Position numbers and translations under genes: made by a program. The notes below the pieces were generated by a model. That model saw only the letters and a list, made by a program, of their open reading frames with translations, had not been told where the DNA came from and searched no databases. A stretch of DNA of 64,000 nt from Nannocystis sp. (GTDB lineage Bacteria; Myxococcota_A; Polyangia; Nannocystales; Nannocystaceae), in NCBI RefSeq assembly GCF_016714285.1, contig NZ_JADJNN010000012.1, positions 62,001 to 126,000 on the forward strand, written 5' to 3'. Positions 1 through 9,305 of this stretch are shown piece by piece (positions within the stretch are counted from its first letter, which is position 1; the number at the start of each line of letters is the position of its first letter).

Positions 1-1229
1 GCGTGGCGAAGATCTACAAGGACGCGGAGCAGCGGTCGTTTCGCCAGCGCAGCGACTACACCGAGGGCCGCACGACCCGCAACACGCGCGACCGCCGGGC
101 GATGGCCAAGCACTCGCGCCACGGCAAGGCCCAGGACGAGGCGGCCTGGCGATCGGCGGAGGTCAACGCGATCTATCGCCTGAGCGAGGCGGGCGTGCGC
201 GTGCCGGTGCCGTACCACTTCATCGACGGCGTGCTGGTGATGGAGCTGGTCCGCGATCACGAGGGCCAGCCGGCGCCGCGCCTCGGCGACCTGGTGTACG
301 CGCCCGCGGTGGCCCAGCAGATCTTCGACATCCTGCTCGCTGCGGTGGTGCGGATGCTCTGCGCCGGGGTCGTGCACGGCGATCTGTCCGAGTTCAATGT
401 GCTGATGGCCGCGGACGGGCCGGTGGTGATCGACTTCCCGCAGGCGGTCGACCCGGCGAGCAACCTGAGCGCGCGCAAGCTGCTCATCCGCGACGTCGAT
501 AATCTCCACACTTTCCTCGGCCGACACTTTCGCGGCTACCGCCCGCTGCCCTACGCGCAGGAGATGTGGGAGCTGTATCAGCAGAACCTGCTGACCCCGG
601 AGACGCGCCTGCGCGGGCGGGTGTCGGCGTCGCAGCGGCCGACGAATACGTCGGAGGTGCTGGCGCTGATCGGCGACGCGGAGCGCGAGCAACGGCGGCG
701 CAGCGGGGCGGCGCCGCAGGGGGCGTCGCAGCGGGGGTCGCCCTCGGGGCCGCGCGGGTCGCAGGGGTCGCAGGGTCAGCAGGGTTCGCGGGGTCCGCAG
801 GGATCGCGGGCATCGCAGGCTCCGCGGGCATCGCAGGCTCCGCGACAGCAGCCAGATCGTGGTGGGCCGCGCGGGCCGAAGGTCGAGGTGGTGGTGAAGC
901 GCGGCGGGAGCTCGCAGCAGGACGCTCGACGCGACGAGGCCGCGAGGCCGGCGCAGGAGCCGCGGCGTGACGGGGCTGCGGCGCCGGCTCGCCAGGAGCC
1001 GCGACGCGACGGGGCTGCGGCGCCGGCTCGCCAGGAGCCGCGACGCGACGGGGCTGCGGCGCCGGCTCGGCAGGACGCGCGGGCCGGGGTGCGTGAGGCG
1101 AAGGCGCCAGTACAGGATGCCCAGGGCACGGCGGCGGCGCAGGACCCCAGCGCGGACGAGGGCGCGTCGCGACGGCGGCGACGTCGGCGCTCGCGCGGAT
1201 CGGCGGCCAGCGACGCGCCGGGGGCCTGA
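1..1229 (+). CDS. RIO-type Ser/Thr kinase, 5' truncated, with low-complexity tail
   Basis: A RIO1-like atypical protein kinase. The catalytic loop HGDLSEFNVL lies at residues 125-134 of the visible part and the metal-binding VIDFPQ at 142-147, both RIO-family signatures. The visible N-terminus AKIYKD matches the strand carrying the ATP-binding lysine, so the P-loop and about 50-90 residues should lie upstream of the window; the GTG at position 3 is then internal. After about residue 220 the kinase fold ends and a Gly/Ser/Gln/Arg-rich, collagen-like tail follows. It includes three 13-residue repeats and ends in an Arg-rich stretch. Archaeal and eukaryotic RIO1 act in small-subunit ribosome maturation; the role of bacterial members is less clear. 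The basic disordered tail suggests nucleic-acid or ribosome binding, which is inference. Confidence 0.85.
   Translation, partial: VAKIYKDAEQRSFRQRSDYTEGRTTRNTRDRRAMAKHSRHGKAQDEAAWRSAEVNAIYRLSEAGVRVPVPYHFIDGVLVMELVRDHEGQPAPRLGDLVYAPAVAQQIFDILLAAVVRMLCAGVVHGDLSEFNVLMAADGPVVIDFPQAVDPASNLSARKLLIRDVDNLHTFLGRHFRGYRPLPYAQEMWELYQQNLLTPETRLRGRVSASQRPTNTSEVLALIGDAEREQRRRSGAAPQGASQRGSPSGPRGSQGSQGQQGSRGPQGSRASQAPRASQAPRQQPDRGGPRGPKVEVVVKRGGSSQQDARRDEAARPAQEPRRDGAAAPARQEPRRDGAAAPARQEPRRDGAAAPARQDARAGVREAKAPVQDAQGTAAAQDPSADEGASRRRRRRRSRGSAASDAPGA
954..1070 (+). repeat. Three 39-bp tandem repeats inside the RIO kinase gene
   Basis: Units at 954-992, 993-1031 and 1032-1070 each encode QEPRRDGAAAPAR. They are nearly identical at the DNA level, so the expansion is recent. 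The repeat is in frame and only lengthens the basic C-terminal tail of the kinase. Confidence 0.9.
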
Positions 1230-1271
1230 GGGCGAGGACGAGGGAGCCACCGCTCGTGGTGCCCACTGGGG

Positions 1272-1277
1272 TACACT
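1272..1277 (+). promoter_or_regulatory. Putative -10 element TACACT, leaderless start
   Basis: TACACT ends 6 nt before the ATG at 1284 and no Shine-Dalgarno sequence lies between. A transcript starting about 7 nt after the hexamer would begin at the start codon. No clear -35 was seen. Confidence 0.45.
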
Positions 1278-1283
1278 GGCCCA

Positions 1284-2197
1284 ATGACACCGCTCCGATG
1301 GCGATGCGCATGTCAGCTCGGAGCGGGCGTTGCGCTCGCGGTGACGTCGGGTTGCGGACCCGTCCAGCCGCTCGCCGAGACCAGCGCCACGGTGGCGGCC
1401 GGTACCAGCGATACGAGCAATGGCAGCACCACGAGCGGGACGCCGCCGACTGGCAGCACGACCAGCACGACCAGCACGACCAGCACCGATACCAGCGGCA
1501 TCGACGACGGCACGTTCATCGTCAAGTCGGACTTCCAGGGTCCCGAGATGGAGTGCGATATCTACGCGCAGGACTGTCCCGCGGGCCAGAAGTGCGCCTG
1601 GTGGGGCGTGGGCACCTGGGACGCGACAAAGTGCGTCGAGGTGACGGGTGACAAGGTGCCGGGCGAGGCGTGCACGCCCGTCGGTGGACCGACCAGCGGC
1701 ATCGACGATTGCGTCGCCGGCGCGTGGTGCTGGAATGTCGACAGCATGAATATCGGCACCTGCGTGGCATTGTGCACGGGTAGCGAGGAGGCCTTGACCT
1801 GCCCGCCTGGCTTTGTCTGTCTGACCTCGCGGCTCATCGCCATCTGCTATGAGACCTGCGATCCGCTGTTGCAGGACTGCGAGCGAGACGACGCGCTCTG
1901 TCTCCCCGATGGCTTCGAGGGGTTCGCGTATTGCTCCCGCGACGGGGCGGGCTCGCGGGGGTGGCCAACGATCCTTGCAAGGGTCTCGACGACTGCGCGC
2001 CTGGCTACGCTTGCCGCCCGAGCGCCGAGGCGCCCAAGGCGTGCCTCCAGGACTTCTACGGCTGCTGCCAGCCCTTCTGCGAGTTCCCGGGCGGCGATTG
2101 TCCGAACCCCGATCAGCAGTGTCGACAGTGGTACGACCCGATGAACGAGCTGCCGGCGGGGGCCGAGAAGCTCGGTGTCTGCGCCATCCCGGCGTGA
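1284..2197 (+). CDS. Cys-rich secreted lipoprotein, frame broken near 1941-1961
   Basis: Hypothetical surface protein. The N-terminus has a hydrophobic segment ending in VTSGC, a lipobox-like site. A long Thr/Ser/Gly linker follows, then a globular part rich in cysteines (CDIYAQDC, CVAGAWC, CPPGFVC, CYETC), likely disulfide-bonded. Reading from 1284 the frame runs to a stop at 2144, but Cys-rich coding continues in another frame to a stop at 2197 (PCKGLDDCAPGYAC, then CCQPFCEFPGGDC). The switch falls in a G-rich stretch with runs at 1944-1947 and 1957-1961, where one base seems to be missing. I think the real product is about 304 residues. Function unknown; similar linker-plus-cysteine lipoproteins recur elsewhere in this window. 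Confidence 0.7.
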
Positions 2198-2220
2198 CTC
2201 GGCGGCGAGGCGACGAGCGA

Positions 2221-2250
2221 AGCGAGCCTGGCCCGAAGGCCAGGCTCGCT
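2221..2250. terminator. Perfect 13-bp hairpin between convergent genes
   Basis: AGCGAGCCTGGCC (2221-2233), loop CGAA, then the exact reverse complement (2238-2250). It lies between the lipoprotein stop at 2197 and the end of the opposing channel-like gene at 2279, so it could serve both. There is no long T-tract. Confidence 0.7.
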
Positions 2251-2256
2251 GGTTGG

Positions 2257-2272
2257 CTGTCCCGGGGGACAG
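2257..2272. repeat. Short palindrome CTGTCCC-GG-GGGACAG
   Basis: Perfect inverted repeat with 7-bp arms and a GG centre. The same 16 bases occur at 57773-57788 inside moeA, and looser TGTCC/GGACA relatives occur elsewhere, so it looks like a dispersed element. Confidence 0.6.
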
Positions 2273-2278
2273 GTGAGC

Positions 2279-4021
2279 TCAGCGCTGGGGCAGGCGCGGG
2301 AAGCCGCCGTCGCCCTGGCCGGGGGTCTTGGCCGGGGGCGGCGCGGCCTGGTCGACGCTGCGGCGGACGATGTCGCCGGCGACGTCGCGGCCGCCGAGGC
2401 CGAAGGCGAGGGCCATGGCCAGGCACAGGCCGCCGAACAGCAGGCCGAAGGCGAGCAGGACGAACTCGGGGGCCACGTCGAGCTGGTGGACGGCCATGGT
2501 GAAGGCGAAGACCAGCACGGCGTAGCGGGCGAACTCGCCGAGCCAGCGGCTCTGGGTCTCGCCGGGGGCGGCGCTGCGGGCCCGCACGAGGTCGCGGACG
2601 TAGTTGCCGATCGCCACGCCGACGCCGACGATCGCGACCGCGACGAGCACGTGCTTGAGCAGGTAACCGAGGAAGCCGTTGAGGTAGTGCGACCAGGTGT
2701 CGAGCTCGAGGTTGTCGCAGGCCTGGGCGGTGGCGAGGAGGATCACGGCGAGCTGGACCAGGAAACCGACCAGCTCGCTCGGGCGCTCGAGGTTGTCGGC
2801 GCGCGGGCTGAGGGCGGGGAAGCCGAGGCGGGCGGCGAGGTCGTCGAAGCCGAGGTTCTTGAGGGTGGCCGCGGCGGCGCCGCGCAGCAGGCGGCCGATG
2901 AACACGCCGGCGAACACCACCAGGGCGGACACGGCGAGGTTCGGGAGGAGCAGCCAGAAGCGGGCCATCATCGCGGTGAGCGGGCCGCTGAGGGTGACGA
3001 GGCCGAGCTCGTTGAGCGCGGCGACGCTGGTCTGGAACACGATGAAGGCCATGGCGAGCAGGCCGACGACGGCGCTCGGGCGGGTGTGGCCGAACAGCTT
3101 GCCGAGGCCGAGGCGGTCGACGAGGCGGTTGAAGCCGAGGCTGTCGAGGAGGTTGTGGAGGACGACGCGGACGACGCGGCCGAGGACGTAGCCGGCGAGC
3201 ACGAGCAGGGCGGCGAAGCCGAGCGAGGGGACGACGGCGATGACGCGGTCGAGGGCGTTGTGCAGCGGCTCGGAGATCGGGGTGATGTGGAGGGCATCGA
3301 AGGCGCCAGCGAGGCCGGCGACCATGACGAGCCAGAACACGATGTCGCCGGCGGCGCGCGAGAAGGGCTTGGCGTCGGCGGCGGGGGCGTCGGCGGCGGG
3401 CTGGTCGGGGCTGCTGAGCTCGGCGAAGCGGGCGTCGAGGCGCAGGCCGGAGATCGCGGCGCCGACGAGGCGGCTGAGGATGAGGCCGGCGAAGTAGGCG
3501 ATGACGACGATCAGCGCGGCCTTGCCGACCAGCGGGAGGGCCTGGATCACGGTGTCGACGAGGCCCTGGATCGGACCGGCGGCCTGGCTGAGGCCGGCGA
3601 ACTGCAGCACGCCGACGACGACGAGCAGCATCAACATGTAATAGACGACGCGGGCGATGGCCCGCTCGAGCGCGTTGGGCTGGCTCGGCTTGCCGGCGGG
3701 CTGGCCGTCGCTGAGCACGCCGAGGTGCAGCTTGGCGGCCAGCTTGTTGTCGAGGCTGGTGCGACACAGGCCGCGGTACACGGCGAAGGAGATGAGCTTG
3801 GCGACCAGCCAGCCGCCGAGGAAGAGCAGCAGCGAGAGCAGCACCTGCTTGCCGACGACGAGCGCGTCGCTCGAGAGCAGGTCCTGGACGGAGTCCCACC
3901 AGGTCGGCCCGCTCGGCGCGCCGGGGCGAGGTACGGGCGCCGGGGTGGCGGCGTGGGCGAGGCCCGAGGTCCATGCGGACGCTCCGAGCAGCAGGGTCAG
4001 GACACATCGTTGCAGCTTCAC
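2279..4021 (-). CDS. Mechanosensitive-channel-like membrane protein (TM-helix repeats)
   Basis: 580 residues. A signal peptide (residues 1-24, ending AHAA) is followed by many hydrophobic segments arranged as repeats of a conserved TM helix with glycine-rich GxxxG patterns (for example FLGGWLVAKLISF and VIAYFAGLILSRLVGAAI). This pattern is typical of small-conductance mechanosensitive channel relatives (TM_helix family). The C-terminus is proline-rich and soluble. The GTG start at 4021 has a GGAGGAT Shine-Dalgarno just upstream. It probably sits in the inner membrane and may release solutes on osmotic downshock; gating residues cannot be assigned from sequence alone. The gene stands alone and converges on the lipoprotein gene. 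Confidence 0.75.
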   Translation of the reverse strand: MKLQRCVLTLLLGASAWTSGLAHAATPAPVPRPGAPSGPTWWDSVQDLLSSDALVVGKQVLLSLLLFLGGWLVAKLISFAVYRGLCRTSLDNKLAAKLHLGVLSDGQPAGKPSQPNALERAIARVVYYMLMLLVVVGVLQFAGLSQAAGPIQGLVDTVIQALPLVGKAALIVVIAYFAGLILSRLVGAAISGLRLDARFAELSSPDQPAADAPAADAKPFSRAAGDIVFWLVMVAGLAGAFDALHITPISEPLHNALDRVIAVVPSLGFAALLVLAGYVLGRVVRVVLHNLLDSLGFNRLVDRLGLGKLFGHTRPSAVVGLLAMAFIVFQTSVAALNELGLVTLSGPLTAMMARFWLLLPNLAVSALVVFAGVFIGRLLRGAAAATLKNLGFDDLAARLGFPALSPRADNLERPSELVGFLVQLAVILLATAQACDNLELDTWSHYLNGFLGYLLKHVLVAVAIVGVGVAIGNYVRDLVRARSAAPGETQSRWLGEFARYAVLVFAFTMAVHQLDVAPEFVLLAFGLLFGGLCLAMALAFGLGGRDVAGDIVRRSVDQAAPPPAKTPGQGDGGFPRLPQR

Positions 4022-4219
4022 GGCAGATCCTCCGAAGATTGGCGCCGCATACGGCGGCGAGGCCGTTACGATCGTTCACCGGCGGCCGCGTTGACAAGCC
4101 GCGGCATAGTGTTCCGTGACGGGCGAAGCTCGGCGGGCGCGCGAGAATGGCGATCACATGGCCCAAAGGACAGTCGCCGCTTGTCGCCGCGTGGGGCGGT
4201 CGTGCGCGCTCGCGGACTC

Positions 4220-7200
4220 TCAGGGCCCCGGGAGCGGGTGCTCGCGCAGCCACTGCTGGACCTCGGCGAGCGCCGCGAGGGCGCCGGCGCGGCGGTGGGC
4301 GTCGGCGGCGGTGCGGGCGAGGACGTGGGCGCGCGGGCGGTCGCGCTTGCTGTCCCAAAGGACACGCGCGTGTTGGAGGTCGAGCGAGGCGAGCAGGCTC
4401 GGCAGCTGCTCGCGGGTCGCGAGGACGCGGGCGCGATCGAGGTCGGCGAGCGCCGCGTCGTACTGGCCGATGCCGTTGTGGGCGGCGGCGAGGACCAGCA
4501 GGGGCTCGATCAGCCAGCGAGCGTCGGGGCCGTGGTCCTTCTCGATGGTGGCGACGAGGGCCTGCAGCTGCGGCTGCGCGGCCGCGGCCTCGCCGGCCTC
4601 GACGCGCTGTTGCAGCAGCAACATCTCGGCCATCAGGGCGTAGAGGTGGGTCGCGCCGAAGGCGGCGGCGGCGGTGGTCCGGGCGCGCTCGGCGAGGACG
4701 CGGGCGGTGGCGAGGTCGTGCTCGGCGGTCGCGATCTGGGCGCGGGTGAGGAGGGCGAGGGTGAGGCCGCCGGGGTCGGGGTCGGGGCGGCTGTCCCAGG
4801 CCCGCACGGCGCGCTCGGCCAGCGCCCGCGCGGGGGCCAGCGAGCCCTCGATGAGCAGCACGTTGGCGAGGCGCTCATGCATGATGATCACCGAGGGGTA
4901 GTCGGCGCCGAAGTGCAGCTCCCAGACGATGCGGGCCTCGTCGTAATAGCGGCGGGCCTCGTCGTAGGCGCCGCGCTGGAGCGCGAGGTCGCCGAGCGCG
5001 GCGAGCGGGAAGGCCAGGCGATCGTGGCGCGGCGGCAGGCTGGCGCGCCAGATCTGGAGGGCTCGACGCTGGGCGGCCTCGGCCGCGGCGTTGTCGCCGA
5101 GCAGGGCGTAGGTGCCGCCGAGGTTGGTTAGCACGTTGGCGATGCTGGGGTGGCCGGGCCCGAGCGAGGCGCTGCGCATGGCGAGCGCGCGCTGAGACAG
5201 GGCGATGGCCTCGTCGAATTGACCGACGGTGCCGAGGAGGCTGGCGAGGTTGCCGATCGCAGCGGCGAGGGCGTCGGTGTCGGGGACGGGGGCGGCCTCG
5301 TGGGCCGCGATGGCGGCGCGGTAGGCCGCCTCGGCGCCGGCATAGTCGCCGCTGCGCGCCGCGATGCCGCCGCGGGCGGCGTGCAGGCGGGCCTCGGTCT
5401 CGGGGCTGCGACCGACGCGGTCGAGCAGGGCGTCCGCGTGGCGGAGCCAGCGGAGGCCGACCTCGGGGTGGGCGAGGCGATCGCCGGTGAGGTTGGCGAG
5501 GTTGAGGGCGGACTCGAGGGCGAGCTCGTCGCGGCCGAGGGCGAGGGCGTCGAAGTAGGCGGCCTCGAGGTCGCGCTCGCCGGGGCCGTGCTCGGCGAGC
5601 TCGACCTCGATGACGCCGAGGCTCTGCTCGGCGAGGGCGCGGAGGTGGCGGTCGTCCTGGCGGACGGCGACGGCGAGGACCTCCTGCGCGAGCGTGCGGG
5701 CGGCGGCGAATCTCCCGGCGCTGGACTGGGCGCCAGCGGCGGCGAGGCGGCGGCGGGCCTCGGCGACGGCGAGGGCCAGCGCAGGATCGGCGGGAAGGGC
5801 CTCGGCGCGCTCGAGGGCCTCGAGGTCGGCGCAGGCCTCGACGGCCGGGAGGGCGCGGACCGCCGCGACGGCGTGCTCGACGACGTCGGCGTCGGCGGCC
5901 GCGAACACGGCGAGCACGGCGAGCAGCTCGTCGCGGCGCTGCTGCAGGCAGAGCATGCGGCGGTCCATGAGCGCGGGCGACTGGGTGCGGCGGACGTTGG
6001 CGGCGAGGCAGGCGTCGGTGTGAACGGCGAGCCAGCGGGTGCGGTAGTCGTCCAGGTGCTCGGCGACGCGGTCGGCGGTGTCGGCCGCGTAGGCGAGCTT
6101 GGTGGCCGCGAAGGCGCGGTCGATCTCGGCGCGCGGGGCCTCGCCCCAGGCCTCGGCGAAGGCGGCGGGCGCCCCGGTGCACACGTCGGCGCGGGCGGCC
6201 GCGTAGGCGCCGAGGCCAGCGCCCAGCATCGCGACCGCGAGGACCGCGGCGGCGATGCGTCCGCGGCGGCGACGGAGCAGGCGCTCGAGCTCGGCGAGCA
6301 GGGCCGGGAGCGAGGGCCAGCGCTCCTTCGGCGCGGCCGCGAGTCCGCGCAGCACCAGGCGGTGCAGGCCCTTGGGCAAGCGGACGGGGCGACGCGGCGG
6401 ATCGATCGCGCCGCCGAGCTTGGCCATCTCGAGGGCGTAGATGTTCTCGCCGGAGAAGGGCCGGTTGCCGAACAGGCCCTCGTAGAGCGCGACGCAGAAG
6501 CTGAATTGATCGGAGCGCTCGTCGACCTCCTCGCCGCCGCGCTGCTCGGGGGCCATGTACGCGGGCGTGCCGATGAAGGCGCCGTACTGGGTGAGCGGGC
6601 TGGACAGGGTGGAGGAGAAGGTCTCGTGCAGGCTCTCGCTGCTGAGCTCGCGCTGCTGCGAGGGCACCGCGCCGGCCGAACGCGCGAGGCCGAAGTCGAA
6701 GACGTGCACGCTGCCGTCGCTGCGCACGAGCACGTTGCTGGGCTTGAAGTCGCGGTGGATCACGCCGACCGCGTGGGCGGCGACCAGGCCGTGGCCGGCG
6801 GCGAGGAAGGTCTCCACGACCTCACGCCACGAGCGTGGTCGTTCCTCGAGCCAGCGGGCGAGGGTGACGCCCTCGATGTACTCCATCACCAGGAACACGC
6901 CCTGGCCGGTGTCGTCGCGGTGGCCCTGACCGTAGAGGGCGCCGGCGTCGTAGGTGCCGACGTCGTAGACGGCGACGACGTTGGGGTGCGAGAGCTTGGC
7001 CAGCGCCTGGGCCTCGCGGTGCAGCCGGGCGTGGGCCTCGGCGGCGGGCTCCTGATCGTCGCCGCCAGGGCGCAGCAGCTTGATCGCGACCTTGCGATCG
7101 AGGCTGGGATCGTAGGCGAGGTAGACCAGGCCCATGCCGCCGGCGCCGAGCCGTGAGAGCAGGCGGTAGCGCGAGATGACCAGGTCGCGCTCCCGCGGGC

Positions 7201-7363
7201 TGAGGCTCGAGCGGTCGAGCTCGGGGGGCAGCTCGCGCTCCAGGGAGAGGCCGGCGCGGCTGCCCGAGAGGACCGAGGGTGGGGCGGCGGTCGCGAGCAG
7301 GCTGCCGGCGACGGTGGCGTCGCTGCCGATGTCGAACTTCGGCGGCTTCGGTGCGTCGCTCAC
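4220..7363 (-). CDS. Ser/Thr protein kinase with TM segment and TPR domain
   Basis: 1047 residues. The PknB-type kinase domain spans about 66-355: glycine loop GAGGMG at 73-78, catalytic Lys95, HRDFKPSN at 203-210 (catalytic Asp205) and DFG at 223-225, with TPAYMAPEQ in the activation segment. A single membrane helix at about 370-390 follows, then some 600 residues of alanine-rich helical TPR-type repeats, probably a periplasmic or protein-binding scaffold. Myxobacteria encode many such kinases. Start GTG at 7363, preceded by TAACCT and no Shine-Dalgarno. All catalytic residues are present, so it should be active. A paralogous kinase-TPR gene lies at 38.5-41.5 kb. Confidence 0.92.
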   Translation of the reverse strand: MSDAPKPPKFDIGSDATVAGSLLATAAPPSVLSGSRAGLSLERELPPELDRSSLSPRERDLVISRYRLLSRLGAGGMGLVYLAYDPSLDRKVAIKLLRPGGDDQEPAAEAHARLHREAQALAKLSHPNVVAVYDVGTYDAGALYGQGHRDDTGQGVFLVMEYIEGVTLARWLEERPRSWREVVETFLAAGHGLVAAHAVGVIHRDFKPSNVLVRSDGSVHVFDFGLARSAGAVPSQQRELSSESLHETFSSTLSSPLTQYGAFIGTPAYMAPEQRGGEEVDERSDQFSFCVALYEGLFGNRPFSGENIYALEMAKLGGAIDPPRRPVRLPKGLHRLVLRGLAAAPKERWPSLPALLAELERLLRRRRGRIAAAVLAVAMLGAGLGAYAAARADVCTGAPAAFAEAWGEAPRAEIDRAFAATKLAYAADTADRVAEHLDDYRTRWLAVHTDACLAANVRRTQSPALMDRRMLCLQQRRDELLAVLAVFAAADADVVEHAVAAVRALPAVEACADLEALERAEALPADPALALAVAEARRRLAAAGAQSSAGRFAAARTLAQEVLAVAVRQDDRHLRALAEQSLGVIEVELAEHGPGERDLEAAYFDALALGRDELALESALNLANLTGDRLAHPEVGLRWLRHADALLDRVGRSPETEARLHAARGGIAARSGDYAGAEAAYRAAIAAHEAAPVPDTDALAAAIGNLASLLGTVGQFDEAIALSQRALAMRSASLGPGHPSIANVLTNLGGTYALLGDNAAAEAAQRRALQIWRASLPPRHDRLAFPLAALGDLALQRGAYDEARRYYDEARIVWELHFGADYPSVIIMHERLANVLLIEGSLAPARALAERAVRAWDSRPDPDPGGLTLALLTRAQIATAEHDLATARVLAERARTTAAAAFGATHLYALMAEMLLLQQRVEAGEAAAAQPQLQALVATIEKDHGPDARWLIEPLLVLAAAHNGIGQYDAALADLDRARVLATREQLPSLLASLDLQHARVLWDSKRDRPRAHVLARTAADAHRRAGALAALAEVQQWLREHPLPGP

Positions 7364-7369
7364 GCGGCC

Positions 7370-7375
7370 AGGTTA
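7370..7375 (-). promoter_or_regulatory. Putative -10 element TAACCT, leaderless start
   Basis: On the minus strand TAACCT ends 6 nt before the GTG start codon of the kinase gene. No Shine-Dalgarno is present. Confidence 0.4.
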
Positions 7376-7458
7376 ACAAAGACCACGCCGCCCCGTGGAT
7401 GCGCGGATCGGCGAGGCGATGGCGGGCGTCGCCGCTGGAGGAACACAAGCGCGCGAGA

Positions 7459-7464
7459 TAGGAT
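7459..7464 (+). promoter_or_regulatory. Putative -10 element TAGGAT
   Basis: TAGGAT ends 9 nt before the ATG of the epimerase gene, with no Shine-Dalgarno between them. Confidence 0.4.
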
Positions 7465-7473
7465 GCGCCGGTC

Positions 7474-8473
7474 ATGCGCGTCGTCGTCACCGGTGCCACG
7501 GGCCACGTCGGATCCAACCTCGTTCGGGCGCTGCTCCGCCGGGGAGACGAGGTGCGGGTGATGGTCCGCGGCCAGCAGCGCTCGCTCGAGGGCCTCGAGG
7601 TCGAGCGCGTGACCGGCGACGTGCGCGACGCGGACTCGCTGCGCGCCGCGTTCGCGGGGGCGGAGATCGTCTACCACCTGGCGGCGGTCATCTCGATCAC
7701 CGGTGACCCGAGCGGGATGGTCCGCGCGGTCAACGTCGACGGCACGCGCCGCGTCGCCGAGGCGGCCCTGGCGGCGGGCGTGCGCCGCCTGGTCCACTGC
7801 AGCTCGGTGCACGCCTTCGACCTGTATCAGGCGGGTCGCGCGGACGGCGAGGCGATCGACGAGACCTGGGCCCGCGTGCCGGACGCGGCGAGCCACTTCG
7901 CCTACGACCGATCGAAGGCGGCCGGCGAGCGGGCGCTCCGCGAGGTGGTCGCCCGCGGTCTCGACGCGGTGATCGTGCACCCGTCGGGGATCGTCGGGCC
8001 CTACGACTTCGGGCCGTCGCGCATGGGTCGGGTGCTGCTCGGGCTCTACCACCGCAGGCTGCCGAGCCTGGTCGACGGCGGCTTCGACTTCGTCGACGTG
8101 CGGGACGTGGTCGCCGCGTTGATGGCGGCGGAGGAGCAGGGGCGGACCGGCGAGAGCTACCTGGCGACCGGGCACTTCCTCGGCGTGCCGGAGCTGGCCC
8201 GCATGGCCGAGCAGATCACCGGCGTGCGGCCGCCGCGGCTGAACGCGCCGATCTGGCTGTGCCGCGTGGGCGTGCCCTTCGCCGCGGCCTACGGGCGCGT
8301 GCGCCGGCAGGAGCCGCTCTACACCCACGAGTCGCTGGCGGTGCTCGAGACCAAGGGGGCGCTTCAGCTGGGCGAAGGCGCAGCGCGAGCTCGGCTATTC
8401 GCCGCGCGCGATGACGGAGACCCTGCGCGACACCTACGCGTGGTTCGACGCGGCCGGGATCCTGCGGCGCTGA
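7474..8473 (+). CDS. NAD-dependent epimerase/dehydratase, frame broken near 8355
   Basis: Extended short-chain dehydrogenase. The Rossmann motif TGATGHVG sits at residues 6-13, VYHLAA follows the third strand, and the YxxxK catalytic pair is in FAYDRSKAAGE. It is probably a nucleotide-sugar or sterol/flavonoid-type epimerase-reductase with unknown substrate. The frame opened at 7474 loses sense at a G run (8355-8359). One base later, in another frame, a typical C-terminus KAQRELGYSPRAMTETL ends at TGA 8471-8473. I therefore place the real end at 8473 (about 332 residues), with one extra base in the run; read uncorrected, the frame continues to 8898 as nonsense. Assembly error is more likely than a real mutation. 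Confidence 0.85.
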
Positions 8474-8515
8474 TCGGGGCGTGGCCGAGGGCTTGTCGTC
8501 CGGGTGGGCGGCGGC

Positions 8516-8521
8516 GACAAT
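8516..8521 (+). promoter_or_regulatory. Putative -10 element GACAAT, leaderless start
   Basis: GACAAT ends 6 nt before the ATG at 8528. This supports that ATG over an upstream in-frame start at 8504. Confidence 0.35.
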
Positions 8522-8527
8522 CGCGGG

Positions 8528-9295
8528 ATGCGGATCGTCGGCGTGGCGCTGTTGTTGTTGGTGGCATGCACGGATCGAAAACAGGCGGATACGGACGCGG
8601 AGGGCACGGAGACGGGCGACACGGGCGACACGGGCGACACGGGCGGCTCGACGCCCACGACCGGCGAGCTCGAGAATCCGTCGGGCTTCTGTTCGCCGGC
8701 CGTGGCGGCGCCCGGGGCTTGCCCGCAGAACTATCAGTGCTGCTCGGACGACCCGGCGACGACGCTGGGGCGGCTGCCCAATTACTTCACCGGCAAGGTC
8801 GACGACAAGTACGGGGTGCCGATCTTCTCGGGGGTCAACAATGTGCTCAGTTACTCGGGGCAGTGCGTCGACAATGGCGGCAACCCGTCGCCGTTTAGTA
8901 ACGGCTGCCCGGTGCCCTGCAACCCGACCTGGTCTGACGCGCAGAAGGCCGAGATCTGCGGCGTGGGCTCGGCGTGTTGCGCGTTCCAGACGGTCGATCC
9001 GGTCAAGGATTGTGTGCTCGATCCGAACACCGGGCGCTGGCGCTCGGCGCGGGGCAGCGACATCCCCAATCTCAGCACCTGGGGCCAGGCGCACACGACG
9101 AATCAGGACCCGCAGGGGGCGTCGTGCCTGATCTTCGCCACGGGCGGCGGCGGCATCCTCGACATGGAGGCGCTCAAGGACTGTTATATGCAGCTCACCG
9201 TCGCCGATCAGCGCGGGTTCTGTTATGTGGGCTGCGATTGCACCGAGGATCTGTGCGACATGAAGAATCCGGACTGGACGCCGCGCTGCGGGTGA
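8528..9295 (+). CDS. Cys-rich lipoprotein, hypothetical
   Basis: 255 residues. MRIVGVALLLLVAC gives a short signal peptide with a lipobox-type cysteine, followed by an acidic GDT repeat linker (TGDTGDTGDTGG) and a globular domain with about 18 cysteines, including paired CC (YQCCSDD, SACCAF) and CxC motifs near the end (GCDCTEDLC). It is probably an outer-membrane-anchored, disulfide-stabilised surface protein. No enzyme motif was recognised. The next gene begins 10 bp after its stop, so the two are probably co-transcribed. Confidence 0.75.
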   Translation: MRIVGVALLLLVACTDRKQADTDAEGTETGDTGDTGDTGGSTPTTGELENPSGFCSPAVAAPGACPQNYQCCSDDPATTLGRLPNYFTGKVDDKYGVPIFSGVNNVLSYSGQCVDNGGNPSPFSNGCPVPCNPTWSDAQKAEICGVGSACCAFQTVDPVKDCVLDPNTGRWRSARGSDIPNLSTWGQAHTTNQDPQGASCLIFATGGGGILDMEALKDCYMQLTVADQRGFCYVGCDCTEDLCDMKNPDWTPRCG

Positions 9296-9305
9296 TGGTG
9301 TCGAG

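Noticed and set aside
954..1070. Evenly spaced repeats as a CRISPR array
   Set aside because: The 39-bp units are directly adjacent without spacers and lie in frame within a coding tail.
484..1311. 275-codon minus-strand frame opposite the RIO kinase tail
   Set aside because: Pro/Ala/Arg-rich mirror of the repeat tail; no start signal or domain.
2273..7156. Two very long plus-strand open frames (about 950 and 670 codons) opposite the channel-like and kinase genes
   Set aside because: They are antisense shadows in high-GC DNA, rich in Gly/Ala/Glu/Val without domain signatures; the minus strand has clear kinase and membrane motifs.
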